From Cyclaneusma minus (taxonomy: Eukaryota; Ascomycota; Leotiomycetes; Marthamycetales; Marthamycetaceae), in NCBI GenBank assembly GCA_037179335.1, contig JAKZHN010000005.1, positions 1,178,001 to 1,242,000 of the forward strand: DNA of 64,000 nt, written 5' to 3'. Shown here piece by piece: positions 1-13,407 of the stretch. The notes below the pieces were generated by a model. That model was not told where the DNA came from. It did not search any database and worked only from the letters and a program-made list of their open reading frames with translations. Each line of letters opens with the position of its first letter. Position 1 is the first letter of the stretch. Position numbers and translations under genes: made by a program.

Positions 1-1780
1 GAAAAAACAATTCAAATTTAATAGAAAATTAAAAACATTGCTTAAAAAAATTATTTAAAAGCTTTTATTAGTTCTTTATATAAAAATCCCTGCTTTTATT
101 CCAATAACCAATTATATTAAAATTAATAATAATAATAGTATTTCGGACCTTTCTAAAATGCCCATTTTTTTATTTATTTTTCTTTTTGCAAATAATATTT
201 CGGTTTCCAAAGCCAAGCTATATTTTACAAACAATAATGCTTAAAAGCAATTGCTGGCTATAATGCAAAACTCTATAAAATCGTTTAAATTATAATTGCA
301 TACATTGGCTATAATATTAATAATATTAAAAAATTCACAAATTTTTATAACACTGTATTTTTAAACCGAAAAAAAGCCTGCAATATTGTGTTTTTAAATT
401 CCCAATAAAACCATTATAGCGCTGTATTTTTAAAGCCTTTAAATTCCTAGCGTAGTACCGTGTTTTTATATTTCTTTTTACAATGCCGTATTTTTAAAGC
501 CTATTATTTATTAACGCAGCGCTGTATTTTTGCAAGTTTGTTTATAAATTAATAATAATAATAATAAGTTTTTATTTTTTAAACCAATATATTTACCAAT
601 TTTAACCAGCTTTTGTTTATAAATTAAATATTATATTTATTAATATTATTATATAAATCATTTGTAATTAAAAAAAGGCTGTTTTTACTTTTATTTACGC
701 CAATTATTATAAATGGTTTATTATAATAAAAATAGTTTTTAAAAGCAAGAAGATTTGGTATACTATAATTATTATTTTTAACCAATATATTATCAATTCT
801 AATATTATTTAGGCAAATAAAAGGCAGATTATATTAAATAAAAATTTGAAAAGGCAATATAAAGCAAATATTGTTAAAGCCTTTTGTAAAATTTATATTT
901 ATTTTAATTAATTGAATAAAAAGGCTATTAATACCAAAATCTATTATGCAAATGCTTGAAAAGTTTTAAATAAAGAATATTTTATAAATTTTACTATTAT
1001 TATTGATTTTTATTTCCGCTAAATTGCCAATTTTAAATAAATTTTAAACTCTATTATGAAAAAATCTGGATTAAATTCCATGCTATTTGCTGCTAAATTA
1101 TTTAGTTAAATCTATTTTATATAATGGTTTATATTAAGGACTTTTTTTTCGTATTATATTATTATACGTTTTAGAAAAATATATTATATTTAAAAATATA
1201 GTATTAAATAAATATAATTTCAATATTATTTAAAAAATAAATTTGCTAAAAAAGGCCTTTTTATAATTTAAAAAGAAGGCTGTCTATTTTATTGCTTTGT
1301 AAAAATTAAATATAAAAAGCAAATATAAAACAAAGCAATTCATTAAGCTATAAAATAAGCTATAAAATAAGCGCCCTGCTAGTGTTTTTTGCAAGGTTAA
1401 AATTAATAGCTATAAGGGTAATGAAATTTCTTATAATTAGATTAAGTATGTTTTATATGGTTAAAAAGGCTATAATAATATTAGTAAATCTTTTTATTTT
1501 TTTATAAATTAAAAAATAATGCAAAATATTATAATAACCGGCTTGGTAAAAGTTTTAATAAGGAAGAAAAGGCCTATATAACTAAGGGTAATATTAAAAT
1601 TAATATTATTTTTTTCAGGTTTTTTTTAAAAAAATGCGGTATATATTATTTAAAATTTTATTAATATTGCCGGTCAAATTCGCCGTTTTATTTAAATTGC
1701 CAATTTTAATGCTATATTATATATAATTTTTTTTAAACTTTGAGGCTATATTAATAAAAAGCCATTAAAATCAAAAAGGA
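1..1780. other. AT-rich RIP-mutated DNA, no gene
   Basis: Sampled lines are about 10-25% G+C, with TpA-rich runs and stops in all frames. No open gene is visible. The right part probably belongs to the gag end of the copia element that becomes recognisable near 1800. The only clear internal structure is a recurring motif between 345 and 541, listed separately. Confidence 0.8.
345..541. repeat. Degenerate short motif array
   Basis: Six occurrences of a motif close to YYGTRTTTTT, most followed by AAA and CC/GCC, begin near 353, 386, 422, 459, 486 and 529. Spacing is about 27-43 bp. GC-containing cores such as GCGCTGTATTTTT stand out from the AT background. It looks like a decayed tandem array; another GCGCTGTATTTTT occurs near 15670. 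Confidence 0.5.
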
Positions 1781-4700
1781 AAGGCTATATTTAAATTAAA
1801 TTGGTATTATATTAATAAAGGTTTAAAATGGAAAATACTCGCTTAGAAATATTTTATATATTTTATATTTAAAGGTAAATTTGCTTTTAAATAGAAAATT
1901 TTATTAAAAGGGATTTTTGGATAATTTTGATTAAAATAATATATATTTAAAGGCTATATTTAAAATTTTGTTTTTAAAATATTTATATAATAGGATTTAT
2001 ATACTGTAAATTTTGTAATTATAGCAATCAAATTGGTATTAGTATTTAAGCAATTATTTTTTATTGCCATTTTTTATTTTATTGCTCTTTTTACCAAAAT
2101 TGAAAAAATTAAAAATGCTTTAAATTTTTTTTACACCAATATTTTCCCTTTTAAAAGCATTTTAATATAATATATTAAATATGCCAATTATTATAATATA
2201 AAGGGTGCTATTAATTACAGCTTAAAAGGCGCTAACTTTTAATATAGTGGAAGCTATTCAATCCAAGGCAAAAATCAAAACCAAAATGGCTAAAAAAATT
2301 AAAATTAAAGCAATTAAAAGGGTAAATTAAAATTAATAATAATGGAGAGCCGTTAGGCAATGCCTTTTTTATTTTATTATAAATAGGTTGATTTAGGCCT
2401 AGCCAAAATTAATAAGCTGCATTTTCTTATTATTTTTTTAAAAAAAGGTTACAATTTTTAATATTCCCTATTATTATAAAAATCGCAATATTGGCAAAAT
2501 GCAAAATTATATTTTCAAAATTTTTGCAAATTATAAAATGGAATTTTAAAAATTGTTATATTTTAATATAGCTGGCAAATTTTCTTTTAATATTTATAAA
2601 ACTATTTAACTATTAAAAGAAGTTAATAGCCGGATAAAACAAATTTGGGCCTTTGTTATAAAATTAAAAATTAAAAGTATATTTTGTTTTAATTGCCTAG
2701 TGCAAAAGAGTGAAGTTGAAAATTGGAAAAAAATTAAAAAAGATAAGAATTGATAAAATAAAACAATTGATAAAAAAAGATTATTGGGTTTAAATTAATG
2801 GTATTAAGCTTGGAAAAACTGTTTTTTAATTTTTTTAGCAAAATAAACTAGCTGAGAAAATAATTTAAATTGCAAAAGCAAATATCCGGACTATATTATA
2901 TAATGTTAAGCGTTTAATCAAATTTTGATTTAAAGCTATTATAATTAAAGCCTATTATGGGAATAAAATTAATATTGGTTTAAAAATTAATAGAAAAGTT
3001 GTTATTTTAAAAACGGCTTGAATTGGAAAGCTTTTTAAATGGGAAAATGTTAAAATTTAGGACTATAAGGCCTGGTTTTATATTAATAAAAAAAAGCTTT
3101 TTAAAAAACGCCGCAAAATAAGCTTTTATTTATAGGAAAAAGAATATATATTTGTAGAATATAATTTAAATATTATTAAGCAATATAAACTATATTATTC
3201 GGATTTGAAATAAATAGTTATAAGATTTATTTCTAAATAGAATAAGGAAATCCCAAATGGAATTATAAATTTAAAATTAAAAAATAATTTCTATAATTTT
3301 TAAGGCATTTTAAATAATTTTTTTAATTGCCATTATATTGGAAAATTAATTCTAGCTAAAAAGAAAGGCCCGAAAGCCCCTTTTTAATTAAAAAGTGTTT
3401 AAAAACGACTTGGTTAAAGCTGATAAATTAAAAGTGGTAATTCCAGTTTTTAATTAAAAGAAATAAAAAAATACAATAATTTACCCTGAATTTAATAAAT
3501 TAGAATTTTAATCAAAGCGATTATTATTTAAAGTTTTTTTTTATAAAAGCGTTAGAAAATACTATTAATATAGTAAATGCTTTTAAATTAAGCTTTAAAT
3601 TGAAAATATAACCGCTATAAATATAAATGGTATAAATATTAATAAGGCATTTTTAGCTATTTTTATAATTTATAAAAGGCTGTTAATTAAGGCTTTAATA
3701 AAGCTTTTTGCAAAAATAATTGGAAAAAAAATATTTAAAGCGCAATATTATTAAAATCAGGATTTTATATAAAAACCGGTTTTTAAAGGCTTTTATAGCA
3801 ATTATAGCCGAAGACAAAAACGATTTATATAAGTCTGCTTTTTTCGCTAAGTAAATCCTGGGTATTCCTATTTTAAAAATCTATAAAAAGGCTGTAAATA
3901 ATTTCTTATATAAAAATAATTAAAGAAAGGCCATTATAATAGAATTTAAAAGCCTGATAATCAATGATATCTAAATTAAAATAGCTATGCAAGTAGCTTT
4001 AATTTAATTTTTATTAAATAAATTTTTATTATTAAGCTAAATTTAAATAGGGGTTTAAATAAATATAAAGCCCGCTTATTAATTTGCGGCTTTATTTAAA
4101 TTTATAAAAAGGATTTTTTTAATATATTTTTATTAATAATTTATATAAATATATTCAGGATTTTTTTAATTATTATAATTTGGCAAAATATAAATTGCCG
4201 CTATTTTAATATTAGCAATGCCTTTATTAAAATTAAGTTTAAAAAATCAATATATTTGGCCTTTTTAAATAAAATGGCTATTAAATCTAGCTATATTTTT
4301 AATTAAATAAAAGCTTGTACAATTTAAAGCAAGCTGCTAGAAATTGGAAATATTTAATTAAATTTAAAATTATTAAGCTGGGTTTTAAATAAAGCTTTAA
4401 TAATTCTTGTTTTTTTATAAATAGGAAAATGGGTATAATTACTTTAATTTATATTAATAATATTATAATTGCTACTAAATTCAATGTGGATTTTAATAAA
4501 TGTTTTACCAGGCTATTTTTTAAATTTATCGCCAAAAGTTTGGAGGAAATTAAAAAAGTTTTGAATATGCAAATTATAAGGGATAGATTATTAAAAACCC
4601 TGTAAATTAATTAAAAATAATATATTAATAATTTTTATATAAAGTTTAAATTTCCTATTAGTAAACAAAGGCTATATTTTATTTTTATAAATAATAGCAA

Positions 4701-4864
4701 TATAATATATTTTGCTAAAAAGAAAAATAAACAAATAAAACTAGATTTATATTAAAGGAAATTGGGAAAGCTAATATATTTCATAATACTAATAAGGCCT
4801 AATATTTATTATACTGCAGGAAGGCTAATTTAACTTATAGCTAATTTTTATAAAAAGCAGAATT
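1780..4864 (+). mobile_element. Ty1/copia retrotransposon copy C1, 5' part (RIP-degraded)
   Basis: Conceptual translation, ignoring many stops, gives copia pol landmarks in order. A GAG-pre-integrase-like stretch (NLLLNRKFY, then DNFDxNNIYLKA) lies near 1880-1960. An integrase segment near 2800-3000 reads NGIKLxxT...QQN. The reverse transcriptase follows near 4140-4400 (SNAF-like, then SLYNLKQAARNW), with the YINNIIIA block and downstream pol to about 4860. Two homologous copies occur at 48.3-50.3 kb and 55.6-59.1 kb. Differences between copies are mainly C/T and G/A, as expected from RIP. The element is interrupted at 4864/4865 by a gypsy insertion and resumes at 13571. No intact protein remains. 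Confidence 0.8.
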
Positions 4865-5027
4865 TGTCACGGCGCAAGGTAAGGGTTAGGTGGTAATAAC
4901 GTTATTGTGCGGAGGATAAAAGGTGTCCTTGAAGCTCTCTATTTACAACTGGCTATAAGCTTGGCGCCAAGGCATATAGGGGTTAAAAAGTGCGCACGTG
5001 CCTACCCAAAAAATCTATACTATAATA
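4865..5027 (-). repeat. LTR of gypsy A (left in window, 3' LTR)
   Basis: 163-bp LTR starting TGTCACGGCG, with a RIP-altered right terminus (CTATACTATAATA). It aligns without gaps over its ends to 13408-13570. The internal segment from about 4957 to 5002 is nearly unmutated and carries the palindromes TTGGCGCCAA and GTGCGCAC. Confidence 0.88.
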
Positions 5028-5849
5028 TTAGCTCCCTTTTAAATTGCTATTTATTTTTAAATAATATTAAAACCAGCTTATAATTTCCAATTAGTAAAAT
5101 AAAATAATAAACTATTTAAATTTAAATATTTTAATTTGGTAAATTTCGTTTTAAACCACTTGTAAAAAAACTAATTTTTTTTAAACATTCTTTTTTTTAA
5201 ATTGCTCACGCCAGCAATGCTTTAGCTATTAATGCCTTGGATGATCTTCTTTGGCCTTTTTTAAATAATAATAGCGCTTTATTAGCAGCCGGTTAATTTA
5301 ATTTAAAAGAATTGGCCGCTATTAAGTTTCTTTTATATTCTTGGCCTATTTTTATACAAAGCCTAAAAATCCAAATTTATTGTGGTTTTTTTAATACTAT
5401 TTTTAAATATATTTTTTTTATATTTTTAAAGCTATTTTTAAATTACTTGTTTAAAATTTGGTAAATTTATGTAATTTCATATTTTAAGCCAATTCCGTTT
5501 TTTTTTAATATTTAAAATATTATTAAATTTTCAATATTTTTCCGGTTTTTCGATTTTATTATTCCTTTTTAGCATCCGCCTTTTAATATTCCTATTTTCC
5601 ATTTTATTAATTTCATTTTAATTTAAAAGGCCTTTAATCTTTGATTTTGGCCAAAAAAGGCTATTATAAAATACTAAATAAAGTTTTATAATAGCTAAAA
5701 ATATAATATAGCAAATTCGGCTATAAACCTTTTTAATTAGCTATACTTTCGCCTATTTGTTATTTTCTTTTTTATAAAGCAATTGGCTTTTATATTTTTA
5801 ATATTAATATATACTAATTAATCCATTTTAAATTTCAAAGCTTTGCTAT

Positions 5850-8215
5850 AGCTATTATTTGCATTGCTTTTATACTATTTGGCAGCTTATTGGGCAAAAG
5901 CTTTTAATTAAATTAAAATACGCTCTATACAATTAGCAATTATATTTGCTTTAAAAACCTGCTATTTTTAAATTTGCAAAAGATTCGAAAACAAAAGTTT
6001 AAAGGCTTAATGCCCATTTGGAAATAGTAACTATAATTTGCAAAAAACGGTATTATATTAATTGTTTTTAAAACTTGGTTATTTAAAGCAAATTTGGTTA
6101 AAAAACCCAATTTATTAAATTATTTAAAATAAATATGATAAAAAAGCAAAAATACTATTTTTAATAGGCATTTAATTGTTTAATTTGAACATTGACTTTC
6201 GAATAAAAAAAGCTCTTTAGCTTAATTTTCATGTTTTTAAATAAATAAATTCAAAATTAAAATATAAATTAATTTTTTCTATTAAATAAAATATTATCCA
6301 ATATTTTATAAAAATAATAAATCCGACCAATAAAAAACATAATAAATTTATTTACGCTTAAATTTACTATTAAAATAAAATGCTTTGTTTTAATAAGCCG
6401 GCAAATAATTACTATAATATATTGGTATTTTTGGCCGTTTTATTTGCAAATCAAAAAGGAAATAATATAATTTATTAAAATATTTAATTATATATAAAAC
6501 GGAATTGGTAAAAATTGCAAAAAGCCAGAAAATGCTAAATGGAAGGCTGTAATTTAATTATAAAGCTTATAATCCTTTCTATATTTATTTATTTTTCTAA
6601 ATATATTCGGCTATTAATAATATTATATAATATTGGCTATAATCTTTTTTTAAATAGCCGGCAAAAATTAAAAAATATATATAACGAATAATTTGAATTT
6701 TTAATTCTTTTATATTTAATAAAATAAAAACTCTATTGCAATAATAAATTCAGCCTTTTTTAATTTTAAAATTTATTATTTAAAAACGTATTATTCTGCA
6801 AAGCGTTTTTAGCCATTTATAACAATTTTTATTTCGCAAATAAACCAAGGCTTTTTAAGTAATTACAAATATTATATACGCTTTATTAATTAGCTTATTA
6901 ATATTTCTACTAATATTTAATATTATTATAAAAGCTAAATTTAGCTGTAAAATATTTTTTATTATATTAGCTAATATATTCGCATTAAATAATATTTATA
7001 AAAATAGTATTTTTACTTGGTTAATTAATTTTTTATTTAATATATCAGCCGATTAATTTTTCCATTTTTAATTTAAAGCATTTAATTTCACCGCCTTAGT
7101 ATTTGGGCAATAAATAATACAAAAATTAAATGCTAATAAAAATTTAAACTATTGCATTTATTGTTAATTTAAAGTTTTAATAATAATGAGAATTTTCAAA
7201 TTTTTATAATCGGTTAAAATTTTAAATTTAGCATTGTTTTGAAGCTTTAATTGCTATTTTTTAAGCATTTAATTATAGCTAATAGCTTTTTATTATAAAT
7301 TTTATAATTGCATTCGGCCAAAATATATTTTAATGAAAAGTAAGCAATCGGTTATAATAAGCCATTATTATTATATTGTAATAGCACGGTTTTAAACGCC
7401 TAATTTAAAGCATTGGTTTTTAAAATAATCTTTTAATTATAATTAAAAAATGCCAATATTAATATTTTTATCAATGCTTGCTAAAAATTTAAAACGCTTA
7501 CTATTTAAAATTACCCCAGCGCCAAAATATCCCCTTTTTATTAAATTGTAAAAGAATTTGGTTATTTTAAAAAAGTTTTTAATAAATTTGCAATAAAAAT
7601 TTGCAAAGCCTGAAAATTTTTATAAATTGCAAAAGTGCAAAGAAATTGACTTTTAAGCATTGCTCTGTTTTTTTCTAAATTTATTTTAATACTATTTGAA
7701 ATTATATATAAATCCAAATATTTAATTTTAATCGTTTTAAATTTATATTTTTAAATATCAATTTGCAAACCTGCATTTTTTAGCCAGAAAATATTTTTTT
7801 AGATATTCTTTAAATAAATAAAAATATTGTTAAAGTAGGCTATATATATTTTATTAAAAAATTTAAATAATACATTATTAAAAAAACATTAGAAAAACGC
7901 AAATTTATTGCATAGGCCAAAAAATATAATAAAAAATTCAAATAGCCTAAAATATATAATAAACGCGATTTTCCTTTTTTTGAAAAAAAAGCAATTAAAA
8001 ACTGCCATTATATTTAATTTAATATAAATCTTAGCTTGGTATATAATATTAAAAAAATTGCAAATTAATAAAAATAAATAGAAATTTTTAATAATAATGC
8101 TATTTAAGTCCCGATAATCCTAATATATTTTTATTTCATTATTAAATTTAATTGCCAGTATAAATAATGCGGTACATTTAGCTTTTAACTTACAAATAAA
8201 GCCTTGAGCTAAATA
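5850..8215 (-). pseudogene. Broken gypsy A pol (RT, RNase H, integrase)
   Basis: Minus-strand translation shows the RT block around 8215-7990 (IKFNNEIKIY, then YRDLN and IKNFYLF, comparable to the family pattern YRELNxxTIKNRYPLP). The RNase H block at 7450-7200 matches the pattern ending in cells of the form KELLAIIKCL. The integrase C-terminal part at about 6120-5850 reads FALNNQVLKTINITPFFANY followed by CIERILI. Stops occur every few codons and most substitutions look like RIP. The protein cannot be made; only domain order is recoverable. Confidence 0.75.
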
Positions 8216-10791
8216 TTTATTTAGCTATTTATAAATGCAAGCTAGTTGTTTTAATAAAAGAAAATAATTCTTTTAATAGAAAACTTTCTTACCCGGCATT
8301 AGCTTAATTTTATAATTTTATAAAATTTTTAATAAAGATTTATTTACTTTTTATAGCAAAAAGCCTTTTTATAAATTATATAACCAAATTAGAAATATAG
8401 CTTTAATTTCGGCTGCAATTAATTTTAATTTGCCTTTTATAAATTTAGCAATATTGGGTTTTAATATTTTATTAAATATAAATAATTATTTAATACAATA
8501 AAAAAAGATTTCATTTACAAATATTGTCCAAAGTTTAATAATATTTGCGCAACCTATTAAAAAAATTAAAATTAATTTTCTAATAATAACAAAAGTATTA
8601 AAAAGGCCTTGCGGGATTTTCCAGCATTTTAATTTTTAAAAGTATAATCCAGCTTGTCCCAAATGATATGCATTATTTAAATATCTAATTATTAAATAAA
8701 TATACAAAAATTCAAAGCTGTATTTAGCCTAATATCGTTTATATTTGGAAAGGCGATTTAAAAGTTTATTATTGCAATAAAAAGGGAAATAAAAGCATTA
8801 AATAATAATAATAATTTTTTATTTACCCTATATATAATAATGCAAAATAAAAATAAGAAATTAAAAAAATTATAATATATATAAAAAAAATAGCTTATAT
8901 TTTATATATATTAAAAAGGCTAAAGCCAAAATTAAAATTAAATATTAGCCTAAAAGAAACCTTAAAAATATCCCAATAATTTTAAATAAATTTATTAAAA
9001 AAATATTAAAACTGGATTATAATAATAATAAAAACATTATAAAAAAAGCGCAAAATTTTAAAAAAAGACCAAAAAGCCAGTTTTAGCCTTTTATTTAAAT
9101 AAAAATTATTAAATTATATACAATATTAAATTAAAGCAAAAACAAAAGTATTTAACATATAAAAATATAAATTTAATTTTTTTTTTATATTTTAAATTAA
9201 GTTAAAAAATTAAAAATTAGTCAATAAATTTAATTTAATTAAAAAATATAAAATATATAATTAAAAATCATAAACTTCGTATATTAAATAATTTAATTAA
9301 AAATAAATATTATATAAAATAAACCCGATTAGTAAAATTAAAAACTTTATAATATTTTTAAATTCTAATTTGCATATATCAAATTTATAATTTTTATATT
9401 TTATATTATATTGCCAAAAACCCGATTTCTTTTTATTTTAAATAAAATATTATTAAAAACATAATTAAAAAAATAATTTATTTATATTTTAATTAAACAT
9501 GCACAAAAAAAAATTAAATAGCACCAGATATTAACCGTTATATATATTAAAATATATATTATAAAAATAATTTTAATTAAGGCTATTATTGCAGCTATAA
9601 TAGTTTTAAATAAATTGCGCATTTTATATTTTTAAAAAGCATAAATTTGAAAGCGATTTTTTTTAGCAGCCTTTATATTATTTTTTTAATTAAATTAACT
9701 TATTATTATAATTAATATATTGGTTTTTAAAAAGGGCCTAAATTTTAATATAGCAATAGCGGCAAAATATAAAAGCATTATAAGCTATATTAAATAAGGG
9801 AATTTAAATAGCAGAAACTTGCAAAATAATAAATTAATTGGTAAAAGAAAACCCAAAATATAAGCTTATTACACAATTCAGGGATTTATAATTATTGCGG
9901 CAATAATTATATCTAAAATTATTTACGGCCTAGCTATAAATATTAAAATTTTTGCAAAAAGGGTTTAAATAAAGGCTTTATATATAGCAAGCATAAATAC
10001 GGATTGAAAATATAAATACAAACTTAAAAAAAATACAATTTAAATTTTTTAGCAAAATTACAAATTTAGCACCATTATTACAATTACGGCCAAAACCCTT
10101 ATTGCGCGGGATTTAAAATAAGCTATTATTAAAATTTTGTATTTTGCAATTAGAAATATTGGAGACTATAATATTTAAAAAAAAGGGGGGCTTAATCTTT
10201 ACCGAAAATATATATATTAAAAAATCCGTATAAAACCAATAATAAAAAAAGGCTTAATAGAAATAAAAATCCTGTTTTATAGAAATAAAGCTTTAATAAG
10301 GCCTGATATAATTGCTATAAAACAAAAATAAAAACAAAACCATAAAATTCGACAAAACAAAACGAGATTAAATACGCAATTAAAAATTAATATATTATTA
10401 TTAAAAAAACCGTATAATACGCGTATAAAAAAAGGAATAAAAAATTTAAAAAACCCTAAAACCAATTATTTAAAATAAGCCGCCGCTATATTAATTTTTT
10501 GGCATTTGCAATAAAGATATACGCAAAAATAAAAAATATATATATAAATAAATAAAAACAATAAAATCCTAATAAATTTTAATACAAAAAAATAAAAATC
10601 GAAATAATAAAACTAATTAAAGTAAAGCCTAAAATTGATTAATAATAAATAGCGCAAGCTATATATTGAAATTAAAATCTAAAAATTAAGCAAAAACAAA
10701 TTTAAAAATAATTATTAATAAGAGCAAATTAATAAAAGCCTATTAATTTACGCGGCTAAAATAAAAAGCCGAAATTAATAACCAAAGCTAT

Positions 10792-10802
10792 AAAAGGGGG
10801 GA
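10792..10802 (+). other. Polypurine tract of gypsy B
   Basis: AAAAGGGGGGA directly precedes the B-family LTR, the position expected for the plus-strand primer of an LTR retrotransposon. In the second copy (about 48045-48060) this site is degraded. Confidence 0.6.
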
Positions 10803-10806
10803 CAAT

Positions 10807-11031
10807 TATTATATAAAGCCGAAAAAGGCGTTTTGTAAATATTTTATAAAGCATATATACTAAAGGTATATAAAAAATAAATATTATTTATTAAAAAAGC
10901 TAAGCAAGGCTTTTAATGCACAATATTTAAACGCTGCTATTTTTACTCAAAAAAGGCAGCGGCTATTTTTTATAGCTAAGGAATATATATAACGCACCCT
11001 ATTTGCCAATCTATTTTTAACCACTATAATA
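10807..11031 (+). repeat. LTR of gypsy B family (copy 1)
   Basis: 225-bp sequence shared with 48061-48286 and, inverted, with the solo LTR at 49822-50047. RIP-altered termini TATTATA...ACTATAATA correspond to an original TGTNA...TGACA. Confidence 0.7.
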
Positions 11032-12449
11032 TTTGGCTTGCTATTAAACATTATTTGAAATTTTTTTTAATAATTAATTGCTTTTGTAATATAATAATTT
11101 ATATTTAAAATAAGCATTATATTAATATATAAATTCGGCGCATTTTTAAAAAATATTAAAAAATATTTAAATAGCGGCTGCAAAATTGGCGCATTTTTTA
11201 TATTTAAAATAAATAAAAGTTTATAATTAAAAGACGTAGCAAAAATTGGCGCTTTTTTAATAGCAAAAATAAATTAAAAATTAAAATTAAATAGCGAATG
11301 AAAAAAACAATTAATATTGGCCTAGGCTAGCTATTATAAAAATAGCATTTTCCGGTATAATTTTTAATATACTATTAAAAAATACTATTGCGCTAGCTAA
11401 TATTTAAATTATAGCTATATAGCTATAATTAGCCAATAATAATTAAAGAATTTGGCAAAAGCTTAATAATATAATTTTTTTTTAAAAATAATTGCTTATA
11501 AATATTAATGCAATAATTATATAAATTATTTTTAATTGAAATTTCCTATTTATATAATATAAAAATTAAAAATGATAAAATTATTAAGCGGGAAGTTGAT
11601 ATTGCAAAATAAAATTTGCTTTAATAAAACCAATACCAATATAGCTATTATTAATTAAATTATTTATAAAACAAATTAATTGCGTAAAAAACAAAAAAGA
11701 AAAAAAGCAATAATTTGCTATTAAAAAAGCGGAATTTTAATTTAAAGCTATTATATATATTTTATTACTAAAACAGCTATTTAAAATTGCCAATTTTTAA
11801 TAAGGCTATTTTGAAAAAAAAGTTTAATATTTTTTAGTTTAATTGCTTTCGATTGCAATTTAGGCTAAAAGCTAATTATTTTCCTATTATTAAAGCTGCT
11901 AAATAATTTTGATATATACGCCGGATATTAAAATAGCTATTCTTTAAAAAATAATAATGATAATAAATATTAAATAGCCATTTTAAAACATAATAATTAT
12001 ATTATAATAATCCTAAATATTTATAAAATAGCTGCTTGCATTATTATTAATTGCAAATATTCTATTGGTATAGAAATATTAAATTCAATTATTATTATTA
12101 AAATCGCCATTTCGATTGCCTTGGAAATTGCTATAAAAACGTCCGCCTTTATTATTATCCCTAATAAATTATTGCTAAAACTGCTAATAAAATATAAAGC
12201 TGCGCAATAGGGCTGGAAATTTCAATTTAATAAAATAGGCTTAGATAATATAGCTATAGTTTTTGCAATACTAATATAAATTATTTTTATAATAATAATT
12301 TTTAATTTAATTTTTTAATATACCGCAAAATATATTACAAATAGAATTGGGCAAAGCATTAAACTTTATAAAATTTCCGCTATTTTTATAATTATTTGAA
12401 AATTGCTGCTATTAAAATAGCTGGTATAATTCGCCATTGCCATTATTAC

Positions 12450-13060
12450 TATTATTAAATTTTCAAATATTAAATTTTATTATATTTTAAAGCGCAATTT
12501 TTAAAATTTTGATTTTTTTAAATATATTTTTTATTATATATATATTTAAAAACAATGGTATATAATTTTTATTAGCCGTTAAAATCTGCTTTATTTAAAG
12601 TTTTAAATTGCTAATAAGCTTTATTTGCAAAAGCATTAATTACCTTTTTCCAAAAAAAGGTAATTTTATGCTTTTTAATTAAGCCAGCCTAATAAATTTT
12701 ACTTTAAAATTTAATAAAAAAAAGCGTGTAGCTGATTATTTCCCTTTTTTATTTTTTCAGCTTTTGCTTAGCCTTTTTTATAAAATTCAAAATAATATAA
12801 TTAATATAAAAAGCTTTTACCATTTTATTTGCATTGGCCCATTTTCATTTTACCGGATTTTTAAAATTTTAAATAATATTTAATAAACCCGCTTAATATT
12901 GGGCCAACCATTTGCTTTCAATTAAGCCTGCTAAATGCTAAATACGCTTAAATAAAATATTAAAAGCATTGCTATTAATTTTTAAAATACGAATAATTTT
13001 CCTTTTCCAATTAAAGTAAATCTTTTAATATTTAGCCGCTTTAATATTATTGCCGGTAAA
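12450..13060 (-). pseudogene. Broken gypsy A gag
   Basis: Minus-strand translation gives a gag-like stretch (NGWPNIKRVY, then NENGPMQIKW and LLNFKVKFIRLA) near the 5' end of element A, where gag belongs. Several stops interrupt it. Assignment is by position and loose similarity only. Confidence 0.5.
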
Positions 13061-13407
13061 TACTGGCAAATTAATTGCAATTTATTTAATAGTTTTGGCA
13101 TAAAACTTTTAGGCAATAAAATACTAAATAGCGGTTTTTTAATTATTTAAATTATATTATAAGCCTGCAATATAATTAAATTGCTAAGCAATAATAATAT
13201 TAATTATATATAAAAGCATTGAAATTTTGAAAATAATTTAATTTTGCTAAATAAAATAATAACAAATAGCTTTAACTATTACAAAAAAATCGGTTTGCAA
13301 AAAGCTGGCTATATTCTCAATTTAAATAGCTGATCCGCCTACAAAACTTTGGAAATAATTAAAAAAGATTTTTAAATATAATACAATTAATTATAGGTAT
13401 AATAAAC

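Larger units (their letters stand above)
8862..11031 (+). mobile_element. 3' fragment of gypsy family B inside gypsy A
   Basis: This 2.17-kb segment aligns along its length with 45.98-48.29 kb, the 3' end of the gypsy B copy. It starts in the chromodomain-like region and ends in a 225-bp LTR (10807-11031). It is in opposite orientation to gypsy A, whose gag and pol lie on either side, so it was inserted into A. The 5' part of pol is missing and the truncation mechanism is unclear. A polypurine tract directly precedes the LTR. Confidence 0.75.

Noticed and set aside
10277..10465. 62-codon Phe-rich minus-strand frame
   Set aside because: Lies antisense to the gypsy B tail; hydrophobicity comes from A/T-rich codons.
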